Below, piece by piece: positions 44,553 to 52,089 of a DNA stretch of 64,000 nt. This DNA comes from Mesorhizobium sp. NZP2077 (GTDB lineage: Bacteria; Pseudomonadota; Alphaproteobacteria; Rhizobiales; Rhizobiaceae). The DNA is taken from positions 4,346,001-4,410,000 of the forward strand of contig NZ_CP051293.1 in the NCBI RefSeq assembly GCF_013170805.1, read 5' to 3'. Each line of letters begins with the position of its first letter. Positions within the stretch are counted from its first letter, which is position 1. Both the position numbers and the translations under genes were made by a program. The notes under the pieces were generated by a model. That model ran no database searches. It was not told where the DNA came from and saw only the letters and a program-made list of their open reading frames with translations.

Positions 44553-44668
44553 CACATCGGTGTCGCAACCGGGCGATATCTCAGCGATGTGCGGTCGACG
44601 AACGCAGCGCGTGCCGCGCGTCCTCCCAAGACCAACCCCTCCGGTTCCCTGCCGGCGGGGTTTTCTAT
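44553..44668 (+). ncRNA. Candidate trans-acting small RNA (AbcR/alpha-r15-like)
   Basis: In the 346-base gene-free stretch 44401-44746 a plus-strand Rho-independent terminator (44634-44667) has no protein gene before it. Upstream are a stem CACATCG (44553-44559) with CGATGTG (44585-44591), a second small stem and a single-stranded CTCCCAAGACC just before the terminator. This three-part layout with a CTCCC anti-Shine-Dalgarno motif resembles the rhizobial AbcR small RNAs. The 5' end is a guess and the family is inferred from memory of its layout. Confidence 0.42.
44634..44667 (+). terminator. Orphan Rho-independent terminator
   Basis: Stem AACCCC-T-CCGG paired with CCGG-C-GGGGTT (one mismatch) and TTTTCT after it. 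It is the 3' end of the candidate small RNA; no coding gene ends here. Confidence 0.8.
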
Positions 44669-44746
44669 TTCAGATGCCGTCTTGCTTGGCAGTCGCGAAT
44701 TGTCCTTGCTATTGTGGCTCTACGATCAGCGCAGGACACCCCCGTC

Positions 44747-44980
44747 ATGGACACAAGTGAAATGATTGCGATCGGCGACACCCTCATGAGGATCGTCACG
44801 CCCGACATGTCTCCCAAGCAGCTTGTCAAGGCAGCCCAGAAAGCGCACCCTAAAGCTTCGAAGAAGGACATAGCGAGAGCGGCCTTCTTTTCAATCATCG
44901 CAAATGCGGATCAGGACATCGGCAAGGCCAAGAACCTGCAGGCATTTGCTATCGCGGAGCGTAGTCAGAGATCCGATTGA
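44747..44980 (+). CDS. Small hypothetical protein
   Basis: A 77-residue helical protein starting MDTSEMIAIGDTLMRIVTPD, with a lysine-rich middle (KQLVKAAQKAHPKASKKDIARAAFF). No family is recognised. A weak ribosome binding site (CAGGA) lies 11 bases upstream. The long in-frame extension upstream runs through the candidate small RNA and is rejected as coding. Confidence 0.5.
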   Translation: MDTSEMIAIGDTLMRIVTPDMSPKQLVKAAQKAHPKASKKDIARAAFFSIIANADQDIGKAKNLQAFAIAERSQRSD

Positions 44981-45061
44981 TTGAGGCAATCGCCTGGCGT
45001 TGCGCGGGCTCGTCACCGCCGCGCCACCACGGTTGCCGACCGCCACGATCGAGTGCGCGGT

Positions 45062-45601
45062 TCAAGAAGCTGTATGGTCCAGGAGTTTGGTGGTCGGGTC
45101 GCGACGCTGTTCGGAATTGGCGCGGTCGACACCCTCAACAGTTATCGCGATCGTCCCGTTCTCGATCCTTGCTATCCAACCTTTTGCCTTGAGATACCAG
45201 AGATGAAACTCAAGGTGCTCTCGCGGGCAGCCTGACAATCGTTCAAGCTCTACGTCTCCAATGCCAGGATTGTTGACGTCTTGTCTGCGTTTTACATAGA
45301 GAAGTGCCAGCAGTTTTGCTTGAATTACGACGTCACGCTCCATGCCTTTGGGGTTTGCGGCTTCGTCGGCCAGTTCCCGACGCAGACCCGCATGGTCCCT
45401 GTACTGGATGTCGTATTGCGCACGTTTGACAGGATCCTTGAGCGTATTGTGAGCCTCCACGATTTCGCTGAAGCGGGATTCATCGCCGGTGGCCTGATTG
45501 TCGGGATGGTAACGCATGGCGAAATAACGAAACACCCGTTCCAACGTTTCGGAGTTGGCGTTCGGGCTAACTTCCAGAACTTCGTAGTAGTCAACGAACA
45601 T
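45062..45601 (-). CDS. J-domain protein (DnaJ-like)
   Basis: A 179-residue protein with an N-terminal J domain (YYEVLEVSPNANSETLERVFRYFAMRYHPDNQATGD, HPD motif near residue 32) that would stimulate an Hsp70 ATPase. There is no Gly/Phe or zinc-finger region. The C-terminal half (LLALLYVKRRQDVNNPGIGDVELERLSGCPREHLEFHLWYLKAKGWI) looks like a winged helix. It is the last recognisable host gene before the integrated element, 254 bases from its left end. Confidence 0.85.
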   Translation of the reverse strand: MFVDYYEVLEVSPNANSETLERVFRYFAMRYHPDNQATGDESRFSEIVEAHNTLKDPVKRAQYDIQYRDHAGLRRELADEAANPKGMERDVVIQAKLLALLYVKRRQDVNNPGIGDVELERLSGCPREHLEFHLWYLKAKGWIARIENGTIAITVEGVDRANSEQRRDPTTKLLDHTAS

Positions 45602-45855
45602 CGCGGCGCTCCCTCCAACGCAATCATATATTCGTATCGGCTAAAATAATGAACATCCAGTGGACAAGCTCGGAACCAAAGCAGTTACGTCGGACCATTT
45701 CTTGCGGCAGCCAAGACTTTGGTCTGATGGCCGGCTTCTGTCTGCTGGGAGGACCAATAGCGCTCAATGGACAGAAGTGTGGGTCGACAGATACCGCCGC
45801 ACTGCATAGGCCAGTTGCCTTACGATGGCCGTATTTTTTGTACGCTGGAGCCGTA
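45602..45855. other. Gene-free stretch left of the integrated element
   Basis: No supported gene. Short frames here lack ribosome binding sites and coding character. The stretch runs from the J-domain gene start to the left attachment repeat and should contain the J-domain gene promoter. Confidence 0.5.
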
Positions 45856-45869
45856 TGGCGGAGGGAGTG
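45856..45869. other. Left attachment site (attL core)
   Basis: TGGCGGAGGGAGTG, identical over 14 bases to the 3' end of the tRNA-Ser gene at 62648-62661. The flanking bases differ, so the duplicated core is exactly this length. Confidence 0.88.
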
Positions 45870-45954
45870 CCCGCCGTTCCGCCGTTTCTGCCGCTTTTAT
45901 GGCTCATAACCCATTGTAAACAGCAATAAAATCAATAATGTCACGTATGCGGTT

Positions 45955-47145
45955 ATGGCAACGGGACATGAAATGTCTAGGCACAAGCTATCTGAAGCAG
46001 GCCTGAAGAAGCTCGACAAGGCGGGCATATACAGCGACGGCGACGGGCTTTTCCTGCGTGTCCGCAAGGGCGGATCGAAGCAGTGGTTTTTCATTTACAA
46101 GCGCGCCGGCAAGCGGGCTGAACTCGGCCTGGGCGGATACGGGCAGGGGACGGCACCGGTGTCTGTCGCTCTGGCCCGGGAGAAGGCCGACATATTTCGA
46201 CAGAAGCTTGCCCGAGGCGAGGAATTGCGCGCGACCAGCAAGCCGCCGCGCGTCATCACATTCGAGCACTGCATGGATGAGTTGCTGAAGGCCAAGGCCG
46301 GCGACTGGAAGAACATGAAGCACAAAGCTCAGTGGGAAATGACGCTCCGCGAATATGCCAAGCCGCTTCACGAAATGCCGGTCGCCGACATCGTGCTCGG
46401 GGACGTGAAGGAATGTCTCTTGCCCCATTGGACAGAGAGGCCTGAGACGGCCGACAGGCTCCGGTCACGCATACAGGCTGTCATCGACTACGCCATCGCC
46501 CATGAGTGGCGCACAGCGACCAACCCGGCTCGCTGGCGTGGTCTGCTGGACAAGGTGATGCCGAAGCAGAAGACGCTTTCCCGAGGCCACCATGCGGCGT
46601 TGGCGTATGCCGAAACACCCGCGATGATCAGAAAGCTTCGCCAATCCACAGGCACCGCGGCGCGGGCGGTCGAGTTTCTTGCACTGACTGCCTCGCGCTC
46701 CGGCGAGACGCGCGGCGCCACGTTCCCCGAGATCGACGTCAAGGCAAAGACCTGGACCATACCGGCCGATCGCATGAAGGCCGGGAAAGAACATGTGGTG
46801 CCGCTCACCGACCGGGCGCTCGCCATTGTAGAAATCATGCGCCAACGGTCCACATCGCCGCTGGTCTTCGGGGGAGGAATCGAGGACCGGCCCATATCTG
46901 ACACCGCGATGACGAAGGCGCTTAGGCTGGCATCGCCGGATAAGAAGGCGACGCTGCACGGGCTCCGCAGCTCGTTCCGCGATTGGTGCGGCGACTGCAC
47001 GGCGTTCGAGCGTGACGTTGCCGAGGCTGCACTCGCTCACGCCCTCCGGGATAAGACAGAGGCAGCCTACAGGCGCGCAACGGCGCTGGAGAAGCGGCGG
47101 GAGTTGATGACGGCTTGGGAGGCTTACCTTGACGGATCACGGTGA
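45955..47145 (+). CDS. int: Tyrosine recombinase integrase
   Basis: A 396-residue integrase with an N-terminal arm-binding DUF4102 domain (YSDGDGLFLRVRKGGSKQWFF), a SAM-like core-binding domain and a catalytic domain. The active residues are R248 (SRSGE), K275, H335 and R338 (HGLRSSFRDW), H362 and Y372 (AAYRR). It would recombine the element with the tRNA-Ser site 90 bases to its left. The start could also be the ATG at 45973. The AT-rich leader 45900-45954 probably holds the promoter. Confidence 0.96.
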   Translation: MATGHEMSRHKLSEAGLKKLDKAGIYSDGDGLFLRVRKGGSKQWFFIYKRAGKRAELGLGGYGQGTAPVSVALAREKADIFRQKLARGEELRATSKPPRVITFEHCMDELLKAKAGDWKNMKHKAQWEMTLREYAKPLHEMPVADIVLGDVKECLLPHWTERPETADRLRSRIQAVIDYAIAHEWRTATNPARWRGLLDKVMPKQKTLSRGHHAALAYAETPAMIRKLRQSTGTAARAVEFLALTASRSGETRGATFPEIDVKAKTWTIPADRMKAGKEHVVPLTDRALAIVEIMRQRSTSPLVFGGGIEDRPISDTAMTKALRLASPDKKATLHGLRSSFRDWCGDCTAFERDVAEAALAHALRDKTEAAYRRATALEKRRELMTAWEAYLDGSR

Positions 47146-47728
47146 AATCCTCAGGCGCGCCGCTGCGGGCGAACTAAGCGAAGCCGACGAAACCGCCTTG
47201 GCCGACCGGGTAGTGGAGGCGCTGCGGTTGTACGATCGCCACGTTCAACTTGGCATGGAACTACAAGACGCCAATGGCGACGAGATAAAGGCTCTCCAGG
47301 CGGTTTGCCGTTATCTTTCTCAGACAGCGATACCACCGTGGATGACCATGCCGTTCTGGCTCCGCATCACGGATCTTCGAGCCCCAGAGTTTCGAGAGTC
47401 CAGCGCGTCACTGCCAGAAGCGCAATTGTGGCCAAAGACCTTCGCTTCAGCGGCAATATCTCAATACAAAATTCTACACCTGCGCACGATCAGCGACGCT
47501 GCCAAACATGTGGCAAAGCTGACCGGCTTTGACCACGAGATGATCCTAGCGTTTCGTAAAAGGACGATCGACGAGAGGGAGAAGGGGACCGTCCGAAGGG
47601 CGGGTTACGATCACTACTTGGAGTATTTCAAGTCGATCCCGGCGGAGGATTTCGAGGCGACCGTTTTCGTGGATCTCGCCCAAATCTCCGCAATCCCGGC
47701 AGAAAAAAAGCGAGCTCACAGAAAATAG
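47129..47728 (+). CDS. Element-encoded hypothetical protein
   Basis: A 199-residue soluble protein that starts at TTG within the end of the integrase gene (17-base overlap), preceded by GGGAGG at six bases. Acidic N-terminus (EILRRAAAGELSEADETALADRVV), tryptophan-rich middle (PPWMTMPFWLRI) and basic C-terminus (AEKKRAHRK). No domain is recognised. Its overlap implies co-expression with the integrase. Confidence 0.6.
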   Translation: MTDHGEILRRAAAGELSEADETALADRVVEALRLYDRHVQLGMELQDANGDEIKALQAVCRYLSQTAIPPWMTMPFWLRITDLRAPEFRESSASLPEAQLWPKTFASAAISQYKILHLRTISDAAKHVAKLTGFDHEMILAFRKRTIDEREKGTVRRAGYDHYLEYFKSIPAEDFEATVFVDLAQISAIPAEKKRAHRK

Positions 47729-47760
47729 CGTAATTCGGACCTTTGATTTACGACCTGACT

Positions 47761-47833
47761 ATGCCGCACATGAAGAGCCGTTAACCGGAGCGGCATTTTC
47801 AGCATTGCCGTTCCTACCGAAAGGAACGGCATC
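47761..47833 (+). promoter_or_regulatory. Structured leader of the alpA-like gene with sequestered ribosome binding site
   Basis: A perfect 10-base hairpin (TGCCGTTCCT 47806-47815 with AGGAACGGCA 47822-47831, 6-base loop) holds the ribosome binding site AGGA in its 3' arm, ending two bases before the ATG. Upstream, ATGCCGC (47761-47767) can pair with GCGGCAT (47790-47796), and CGGCA (47791-47795) can instead pair with TGCCG (47806-47810), which would free the ribosome binding site. This is the layout of a translational switch. Confidence 0.65.
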
Positions 47834-48034
47834 ATGGACGAGCATCCCCTCATCAGTATCAAGCAGGTTTCCGCGATGACTTCGCTGTCTCGCGGCGCCA
47901 TCAACATCATGCGTCGTGAAGGCGCTTTTCCGCCTGCAGTCCAACTCGGCGAGAAGCGCATCGCCTTTGTCCGTGCCGAAGTCGATGCATGGGTTCGTGG
48001 TCGCATCGCGGCGCGCCAGCCGGAGACCGCATAG
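47834..48034 (+). CDS. AlpA-family DNA-binding regulator/excisionase
   Basis: A 66-residue protein with a MerR-like helix-turn-helix: PLISIKQVSAMTSLSRGAINIMRREGAFPPAVQLGEKRIAFVRAEVDAWVRGRI. AlpA proteins activate integrase genes or act as excisionases (recombination directionality factors), and in satellites they switch on the element after helper infection. It lies after the integrase and before the replication genes. Its translation appears controlled by the leader hairpin. Confidence 0.9.
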   Translation: MDEHPLISIKQVSAMTSLSRGAINIMRREGAFPPAVQLGEKRIAFVRAEVDAWVRGRIAARQPETA

Positions 48035-48241
48035 ATGAGCTTCGATCTCGATCCCGATCTCGTCGTCCAGGAAGCCGCTCGCTTCCTCATCGAGACGCCG
48101 AAGGCACAGCGCCCGCGGCCTGCAGTCGTGGAAATCCGCAGCCGCTACCCACTCGACGCTCAGGGCGCCTGTGCCGCGCTTAGGCTGGCCAATTCTATTC
48201 GAGCGGGAGGTGTTGCCAATGACAACCACCGCACCTCCTAA
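48035..48241 (+). CDS. Small element-encoded hypothetical protein
   Basis: A 68-residue protein starting MSFDLDPDLVVQEAARFLIE immediately after the AlpA stop codon, so probably made by translational coupling. It overlaps the next gene by 23 bases. No domain is recognised; the LDAQGACAALRLANSIRAGG segment could be a helix-turn-helix but this is weak. Confidence 0.6.
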   Translation: MSFDLDPDLVVQEAARFLIETPKAQRPRPAVVEIRSRYPLDAQGACAALRLANSIRAGGVANDNHRTS

Positions 48242-48953
48242 TCAACGAAAACCCGCCGGCCAGGGCGGGTCTCGCGAAGCAGTTGGGCAGGCAGTCGATA
48301 CCCTTGAAGTTAGCGGTAACCGCGCTGATTTTCAAGGGAAACCATCGCTATCAAATCGGCTGCCGGTACTCGCCGCACAGATTGCCGAGGCGCATATCGG
48401 AGCGCTCGACGCTGCCAAGACTGCCGCAGAGCGGGCTATCGAAGCCGGCCACGCGCTCATCGAGGCGAAGTCGCTGGTCAAGCACGGCGAGTGGTTGCCC
48501 TGGCTGAAAGGGCACTGCCACATATCCGAACGGTCGGCGCAATTTTATATGAAGATCGCCAAGCTCGGCCTCAAATCCGAAATGGTTTCGTTTTTGGGCA
48601 TCAAGGCCGCCGCCGAGGTGATCACCCTCTCCTACCCAGACCCCTTCACGGAGAAGTCCAAGGACGATCTGCGGGAATGGGCGCTTTACATGATCATGGC
48701 CGTCCGAGACGGCTTATCGCTTGGAGCCGCCGAGAGCCACTGTCATTGGCTGGCTCGGCAGAACTGGAAAACGCCATCAGAGTGGCTGGGCGATCGCGGC
48801 GAGCGGTATCGCGCATTTTTCAAAATGAAACAGCCTTCCGGCGCTCATAGGGACGCCTGGCGCGCGTTCATTGAGGCGAACGCCGACAAGACGTTAGAGG
48901 ACATCGAGGCCGAGGTCGCTTCGCTTGCTGGTGGCGCCGGTGGCCAAGCCTGA
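48219..48953 (+). CDS. DUF3102-like phage protein
   Basis: A 244-residue protein with a disordered basic N-terminus (QRKPAGQGGSREAVGQ) and a central DUF3102-like region: AAERAIEAGHALIEAKSLVKHGEWLPWLKGHCHISERSAQFYMKIAKL. Such proteins occur in phages and plasmids and resemble ParB-associated or HTH proteins. GGGAGG eight bases upstream supports the ATG at 48219. It is adjacent to the replication-initiator-like gene. Confidence 0.65.
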   Translation: MTTTAPPNQRKPAGQGGSREAVGQAVDTLEVSGNRADFQGKPSLSNRLPVLAAQIAEAHIGALDAAKTAAERAIEAGHALIEAKSLVKHGEWLPWLKGHCHISERSAQFYMKIAKLGLKSEMVSFLGIKAAAEVITLSYPDPFTEKSKDDLREWALYMIMAVRDGLSLGAAESHCHWLARQNWKTPSEWLGDRGERYRAFFKMKQPSGAHRDAWRAFIEANADKTLEDIEAEVASLAGGAGGQA

Positions 48954-49575
48954 TCGCAAGCGCCTGCCGTGGGAGAAGGAACTGGTCGACTTGAACAAGT
49001 TCGACTGGTCGATCGCCGTTGGGCTGTCTCATTGGCATAAACACTCCCCCCTACAGCTTCGCATCGCCAACGTGCTCATGCAGCACGCGAACGATGGAAA
49101 CATTGCATGGCCGTCGCAACAGACGCTTGCGCAGTATGCCGGCGTTGCCGACTCCGGCCAGGTTCGAAAGGGTGTTCGAGCGCTCAAGGGCTCGGGGGCG
49201 ATCAGCTACTGCAGGATCTCGCAACTCGACGACGTGGAACAGTCGAAGATCACCAGGCAGAAGCGCGGACTCGCCTACAAGCTCGAAATGTTTTGGGCCT
49301 ACGAGCAACTTGAGGAATCACAACAGCCGCTCCGAGCAATGCCGAGACAGCTTCGGGACGGGAAGGCACGCAAGCAACAGCAGCAGTTAGACCGGTCTAC
49401 GGCAGACCGCTCCAACCGGTCTACGATAGACCGCTCCACACCGGTCCACGATAGACCGCCTTATAAGGATGGAACAGAAGAGATCAGTGAAAAGACGGCA
49501 CTGAACGAGGAAGATTCAGCGTCTACACGCGCGACCCCTATCAACGCCTATTCGGCCGCAACGAGGGCTGGCTGA
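48925..49575 (+). CDS. Replication initiator-like protein with HTH domain (lambda O-like), contains the origin
   Basis: A 216-residue protein: an N-terminal winged-helix domain (SPLQLRIANVLMQHANDGNIAWPSQQTLAQYAGVADSGQVRKGVRALKGSGAI) as in phage and plasmid replication proteins, a linker rich in Q and R, and a hydrophilic C-terminus. Three palindromic 24-base iterons lie inside the coding sequence at 49391-49460, as in the lambda O gene. The start is TTG at 48925 or GTG at 48940; it overlaps the previous gene. The initiator role is inferred. Confidence 0.7.
   Translation: MLVAPVAKPDRKRLPWEKELVDLNKFDWSIAVGLSHWHKHSPLQLRIANVLMQHANDGNIAWPSQQTLAQYAGVADSGQVRKGVRALKGSGAISYCRISQLDDVEQSKITRQKRGLAYKLEMFWAYEQLEESQQPLRAMPRQLRDGKARKQQQQLDRSTADRSNRSTIDRSTPVHDRPPYKDGTEEISEKTALNEEDSASTRATPINAYSAATRAG
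49391..49414. repeat. Iteron 1 of a candidate replication origin
   Basis: First of three tandem copies. It has dyad symmetry GGTCT-N5-AGACC. The unit is ACCGGTCTACGGCAGACCGC plus TCCA. It lies in the initiator-like gene. Confidence 0.75.
49415..49438. repeat. Iteron 2 of a candidate replication origin
   Basis: Directly abuts iteron 1 and differs from it at two positions in the centre. Perfect dyad GGTCTA-CGA-TAGACC. Confidence 0.75.
49440..49460. repeat. Iteron 3 of a candidate replication origin, followed by a weaker-pairing segment
   Basis: Third copy, truncated at its end, dyad GGTC(C)A-CGA-TAGACC. The following 60 bases (TTATAAGGAT onward) are A-rich on the plus strand, as expected for an unwinding region beside iterons. 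Confidence 0.7.
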
Positions 49576-49576
49576 G

Positions 49577-49861
49577 ATGGAGCGCGGCAACCCCGCCGGC
49601 CGCGTCTGCCAGCAGTGCAGCGGCAGCCTTGAGGGCAAGAGGTCCGATGCGAAGTTTTGCGGCGTGAACTGTCGCAATGCGCACTTCAAACACCAGGTTG
49701 GCCGCGTGGACGCAATTACCGCTCAAGAGCTGATCGGCAGCGCCATGCGCACTGCCTTGATCGAGGCTGAAATTCTAAATCCACAGGACGAGCACGATCC
49801 CGATAAACTGCGCGAAGCGTTCAGCCTTATGTGCCGAAAATTCGAGAAAAATTATGCGTAA
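49577..49861 (+). CDS. Small zinc-ribbon-like hypothetical protein
   Basis: A 94-residue protein with four cysteines arranged as CQQC ... KFCGVNCRNAHF, a treble-clef or zinc-ribbon type site, then a helical acidic C-terminus (TAQELIGSAMRTALIEAEILN). It starts one base after the stop of the initiator-like gene, so the two are coupled. Zinc-ribbon proteins in this position in phages may be transcription or replication accessories. Confidence 0.7.
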   Translation: MERGNPAGRVCQQCSGSLEGKRSDAKFCGVNCRNAHFKHQVGRVDAITAQELIGSAMRTALIEAEILNPQDEHDPDKLREAFSLMCRKFEKNYA

Positions 49862-49937
49862 CTCCGTTTTCGGTTACGGCTAGCCGCCCTGATGTAGATT
49901 CGGCGCACAGGAAATTTCCTCTCGCCGGAGCGCTCAA

Positions 49938-50480
49938 TTGCTAGCGATTTTCAAACCTGCTGCGCACGACGTGTCATATTTTACGAGCGCGTTGAAGCTT
50001 CCCCGGCCTAGCTCAGAATTTCTCGCAGCCGAACGGGAGGCGCGCCATGCAACGGCGGAACTGCGTTCCCTGGTCGAGCGCCGCGAAACGATGAAGCTCC
50101 AGGCAGAGGTCGACAGCCCGACCACGGCACGGATCCCTGCCGAAACCTTTCGCAGCATGCTGGAAAGCCTCAACGCCGAGATTGCCGCCGCCCAAGGCCG
50201 CGATCAAGCAGCAGCCGGCGAGTTCGATCGACAGAAGACCGCCTATGTCGACCACGTCCGCGAAAACCTTGCCGGCGACATCGAAGGTCTAGGTGCCGCG
50301 ATCACCGTCCACCTCGACTTAACACTCGAGTTGCTCGACATCGCCGCTTCGCTCGGCGCCGAAGCACGCGAGCGCCACGTCGAGATGCCCGGCCTCGTCA
50401 AAGATGCAGCGGCCGCCAAGCGGTTGATTGAAACGGTGGCTTTCAGTGCCGTTCGCAAAATGATCGGGGCAAGACTTTGA
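49938..50480 (+). CDS. Coiled-coil element-encoded hypothetical protein
   Basis: A 180-residue largely helical protein starting at TTG, with GGAG seven bases upstream. Coiled-coil stretches are ATAELRSLVERRETMKLQAEV and SMLESLNAEIAAAQGRDQAAAGE. It overlaps the start of the ClpP-like gene by 4 bases. Scaffolding proteins of phage heads are often of this kind and lie beside the protease gene, so a scaffold role is possible, but no homology is recognised. Confidence 0.6.
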   Translation: MLAIFKPAAHDVSYFTSALKLPRPSSEFLAAEREARHATAELRSLVERRETMKLQAEVDSPTTARIPAETFRSMLESLNAEIAAAQGRDQAAAGEFDRQKTAYVDHVRENLAGDIEGLGAAITVHLDLTLELLDIAASLGAEARERHVEMPGLVKDAAAAKRLIETVAFSAVRKMIGARL

Positions 50481-51151
50481 CCGACGATCTCCTCTCCCGC
50501 ATCGCCGCGCTTGAGCAGCAAGTTGGCGAATTCCTGCCGGCTGCGCTGGTACGGAAAAGCGGCGCCCTGCAGCCGGCCGAGTGGCTGATGGGTGAAGTTC
50601 GAGCCAAGGCTGAAATTGATCGCGACAGTGCGAATATGTCCGTCGTTGATGTGGCGGAAATTCACATCGTTGGCGACATCGATGACGTCATGGCCTTGAG
50701 CGTGCACGACCAGTTGGAAGCGGCTCGGCTCTCGCCGGCAATCCGCGTCCATATCGACAGCCAAGGCGGTGATTACGATGCCGCTGTCAGGATCCACCGC
50801 AGCATCCGGTGGCATCCTGGCATGACGCACGCCAAGCTCGGCCGGCGGTGCATGAGTGCCGGTGTGCTGGTGGCGATGGGATGCGATCGCCGCGTCGCAT
50901 CATCGACTACAGAATTTATGCTTCACTTGACCGCTGACCTTCCCGACCCGCGCGATCGTTGGACGATGTACAGGCACATCGAGGCAGCCCGCCGGCTGCG
51001 GCAGACTGACAGCTTGTACCTCAACGTCATCGCCGATCGCAGTGGCGCCGACCTCGCCGCATTGGCGATCGAGGCAGCAAAGGACGAGCGGCAGTCGCTT
51101 CAATGGTGCCTGGCGAACAAGCTCATTCACGCCATTGAGATGCCGCTATGA
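50477..51151 (+). CDS. ClpP-like head maturation protease
   Basis: A 224-residue serine protease of the ClpP/S14 phage prohead type. The core strand-helix pattern EIHIVGDIDD and VHIDSQGGDYDAAVRIHRSIR is clear; the predicted nucleophile is S127 (RRCMSAGVLVAMG) and the histidine H150 (TEFMLHL). In phages it trims capsid and scaffold proteins during head assembly, yet no capsid gene is recognisable in the element. Starts at TTG overlapping the previous stop. Confidence 0.85.
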   Translation: MTDDLLSRIAALEQQVGEFLPAALVRKSGALQPAEWLMGEVRAKAEIDRDSANMSVVDVAEIHIVGDIDDVMALSVHDQLEAARLSPAIRVHIDSQGGDYDAAVRIHRSIRWHPGMTHAKLGRRCMSAGVLVAMGCDRRVASSTTEFMLHLTADLPDPRDRWTMYRHIEAARRLRQTDSLYLNVIADRSGADLAALAIEAAKDERQSLQWCLANKLIHAIEMPL

Positions 51152-52089
51152 AAAAGCCAGCAGCCTCAAAGCCAGTCGTTATCGGCGACCCGCACCAGGC
51201 CGGCCTGAGCAAGGTCAACCGGGAAATCGATGAACTCGACGCTGCGATCAAGCTACTGGCGGTGGACGAGAAAGATGCTGAGCAGAAGCTCGACGATGAT
51301 CGGTGGCGCGCCGTCGGGAAGGCTATGCGTGCTGCCATAGATCGCCGGACGAAACTCCAGGCCGAGCGTGCCGAGCGCATGGCGGGAATCTGGATCGAGC
51401 CAAAGCAACCGGCTGCTCCCGCCGCCGCGCCGGTTCAACACCGCGCTTGGGAGATAAACGAGCAGGCTCTAAAGGCCGGCGTCCCGAAGTATCCTGCTGA
51501 CGTCCTCAGGACGGGCAGCAAGGCCGACAAGGATGAGGTGTTCTTCAAGGAATACGGGCGTTCCGTCGAATACTGGTCTGCGAATTTTGCGGAAGGCTTT
51601 AGGAAACAAGGCTTCCCCCCGGATTTAAAGGTGGGGCTAGACTTCCTGTGCAACATGATGGGAGCGGATAGGGCCAGCTTCCTGTGGCTCTCGCATCGCT
51701 GCCTGTCCCTGGAGACGCGCCTCGCCGAGATCGAGAGCCGTCCCGTCTCCGAGCAGCGCGGCAACGCCAAACCCTTGCAGCGGTCGGTGACCAAGGTTTT
51801 GAAGCACGGCACCGACGGCCGCATCGAGGAATTCGAAAAGATCGAAGGCGAGTCGGAACAGATCGACCTGCTTGCCCGCATCGAGGCTTTGGAAGCCCGG
51901 CCCACGCTGAAATATGCAGGCGTCTGGAACAAAACGATCAAATATTCGCCCGGCGACATAGTCAGCTACGGCGGCTCTTCCTGGCATTCGAACATCACAT
52001 CGACTGGTCTGCAGCCTGGCGCAGACAATCCGGCGAGCTGGACGCTCATGACCAAGCGCGGCAGAGACGGGAAGGACGCAAGGCCATGA
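51148..52089 (+). CDS. Phage structural-type protein with C-terminal carbohydrate-binding module
   Basis: A 313-residue protein. The N-terminal 90 residues are a charged helical region (EIDELDAAIKLLAVDEKDAEQKL). The C-terminal 60 residues form a CBM5/12-like module: YAGVWNKTIKYSPGDIVSYGGSSWHSN ... PASWTLMTKRGRDGKD, common at the ends of phage tail fibres. It overlaps the protease gene by 4 bases (ATGA) and the next gene by 4 bases. It may be a head decoration or receptor-binding protein; this is an inference. Confidence 0.65.
   Translation: MKKPAASKPVVIGDPHQAGLSKVNREIDELDAAIKLLAVDEKDAEQKLDDDRWRAVGKAMRAAIDRRTKLQAERAERMAGIWIEPKQPAAPAAAPVQHRAWEINEQALKAGVPKYPADVLRTGSKADKDEVFFKEYGRSVEYWSANFAEGFRKQGFPPDLKVGLDFLCNMMGADRASFLWLSHRCLSLETRLAEIESRPVSEQRGNAKPLQRSVTKVLKHGTDGRIEEFEKIEGESEQIDLLARIEALEARPTLKYAGVWNKTIKYSPGDIVSYGGSSWHSNITSTGLQPGADNPASWTLMTKRGRDGKDARP

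Noticed and set aside
44504..44746. N-terminal extension of the small protein at 44747
   Set aside because: The in-frame extension runs through the terminator and candidate small RNA and has no coding character.
45649..45909. A small plus-strand frame across the left attachment site
   Set aside because: It reads across the element boundary and has no ribosome binding site or recognisable domain.
49391..49460. CRISPR-like direct repeats
   Set aside because: The units abut without unique spacers and lie inside a coding gene; they are iterons, not a CRISPR array. No other CRISPR array was seen.
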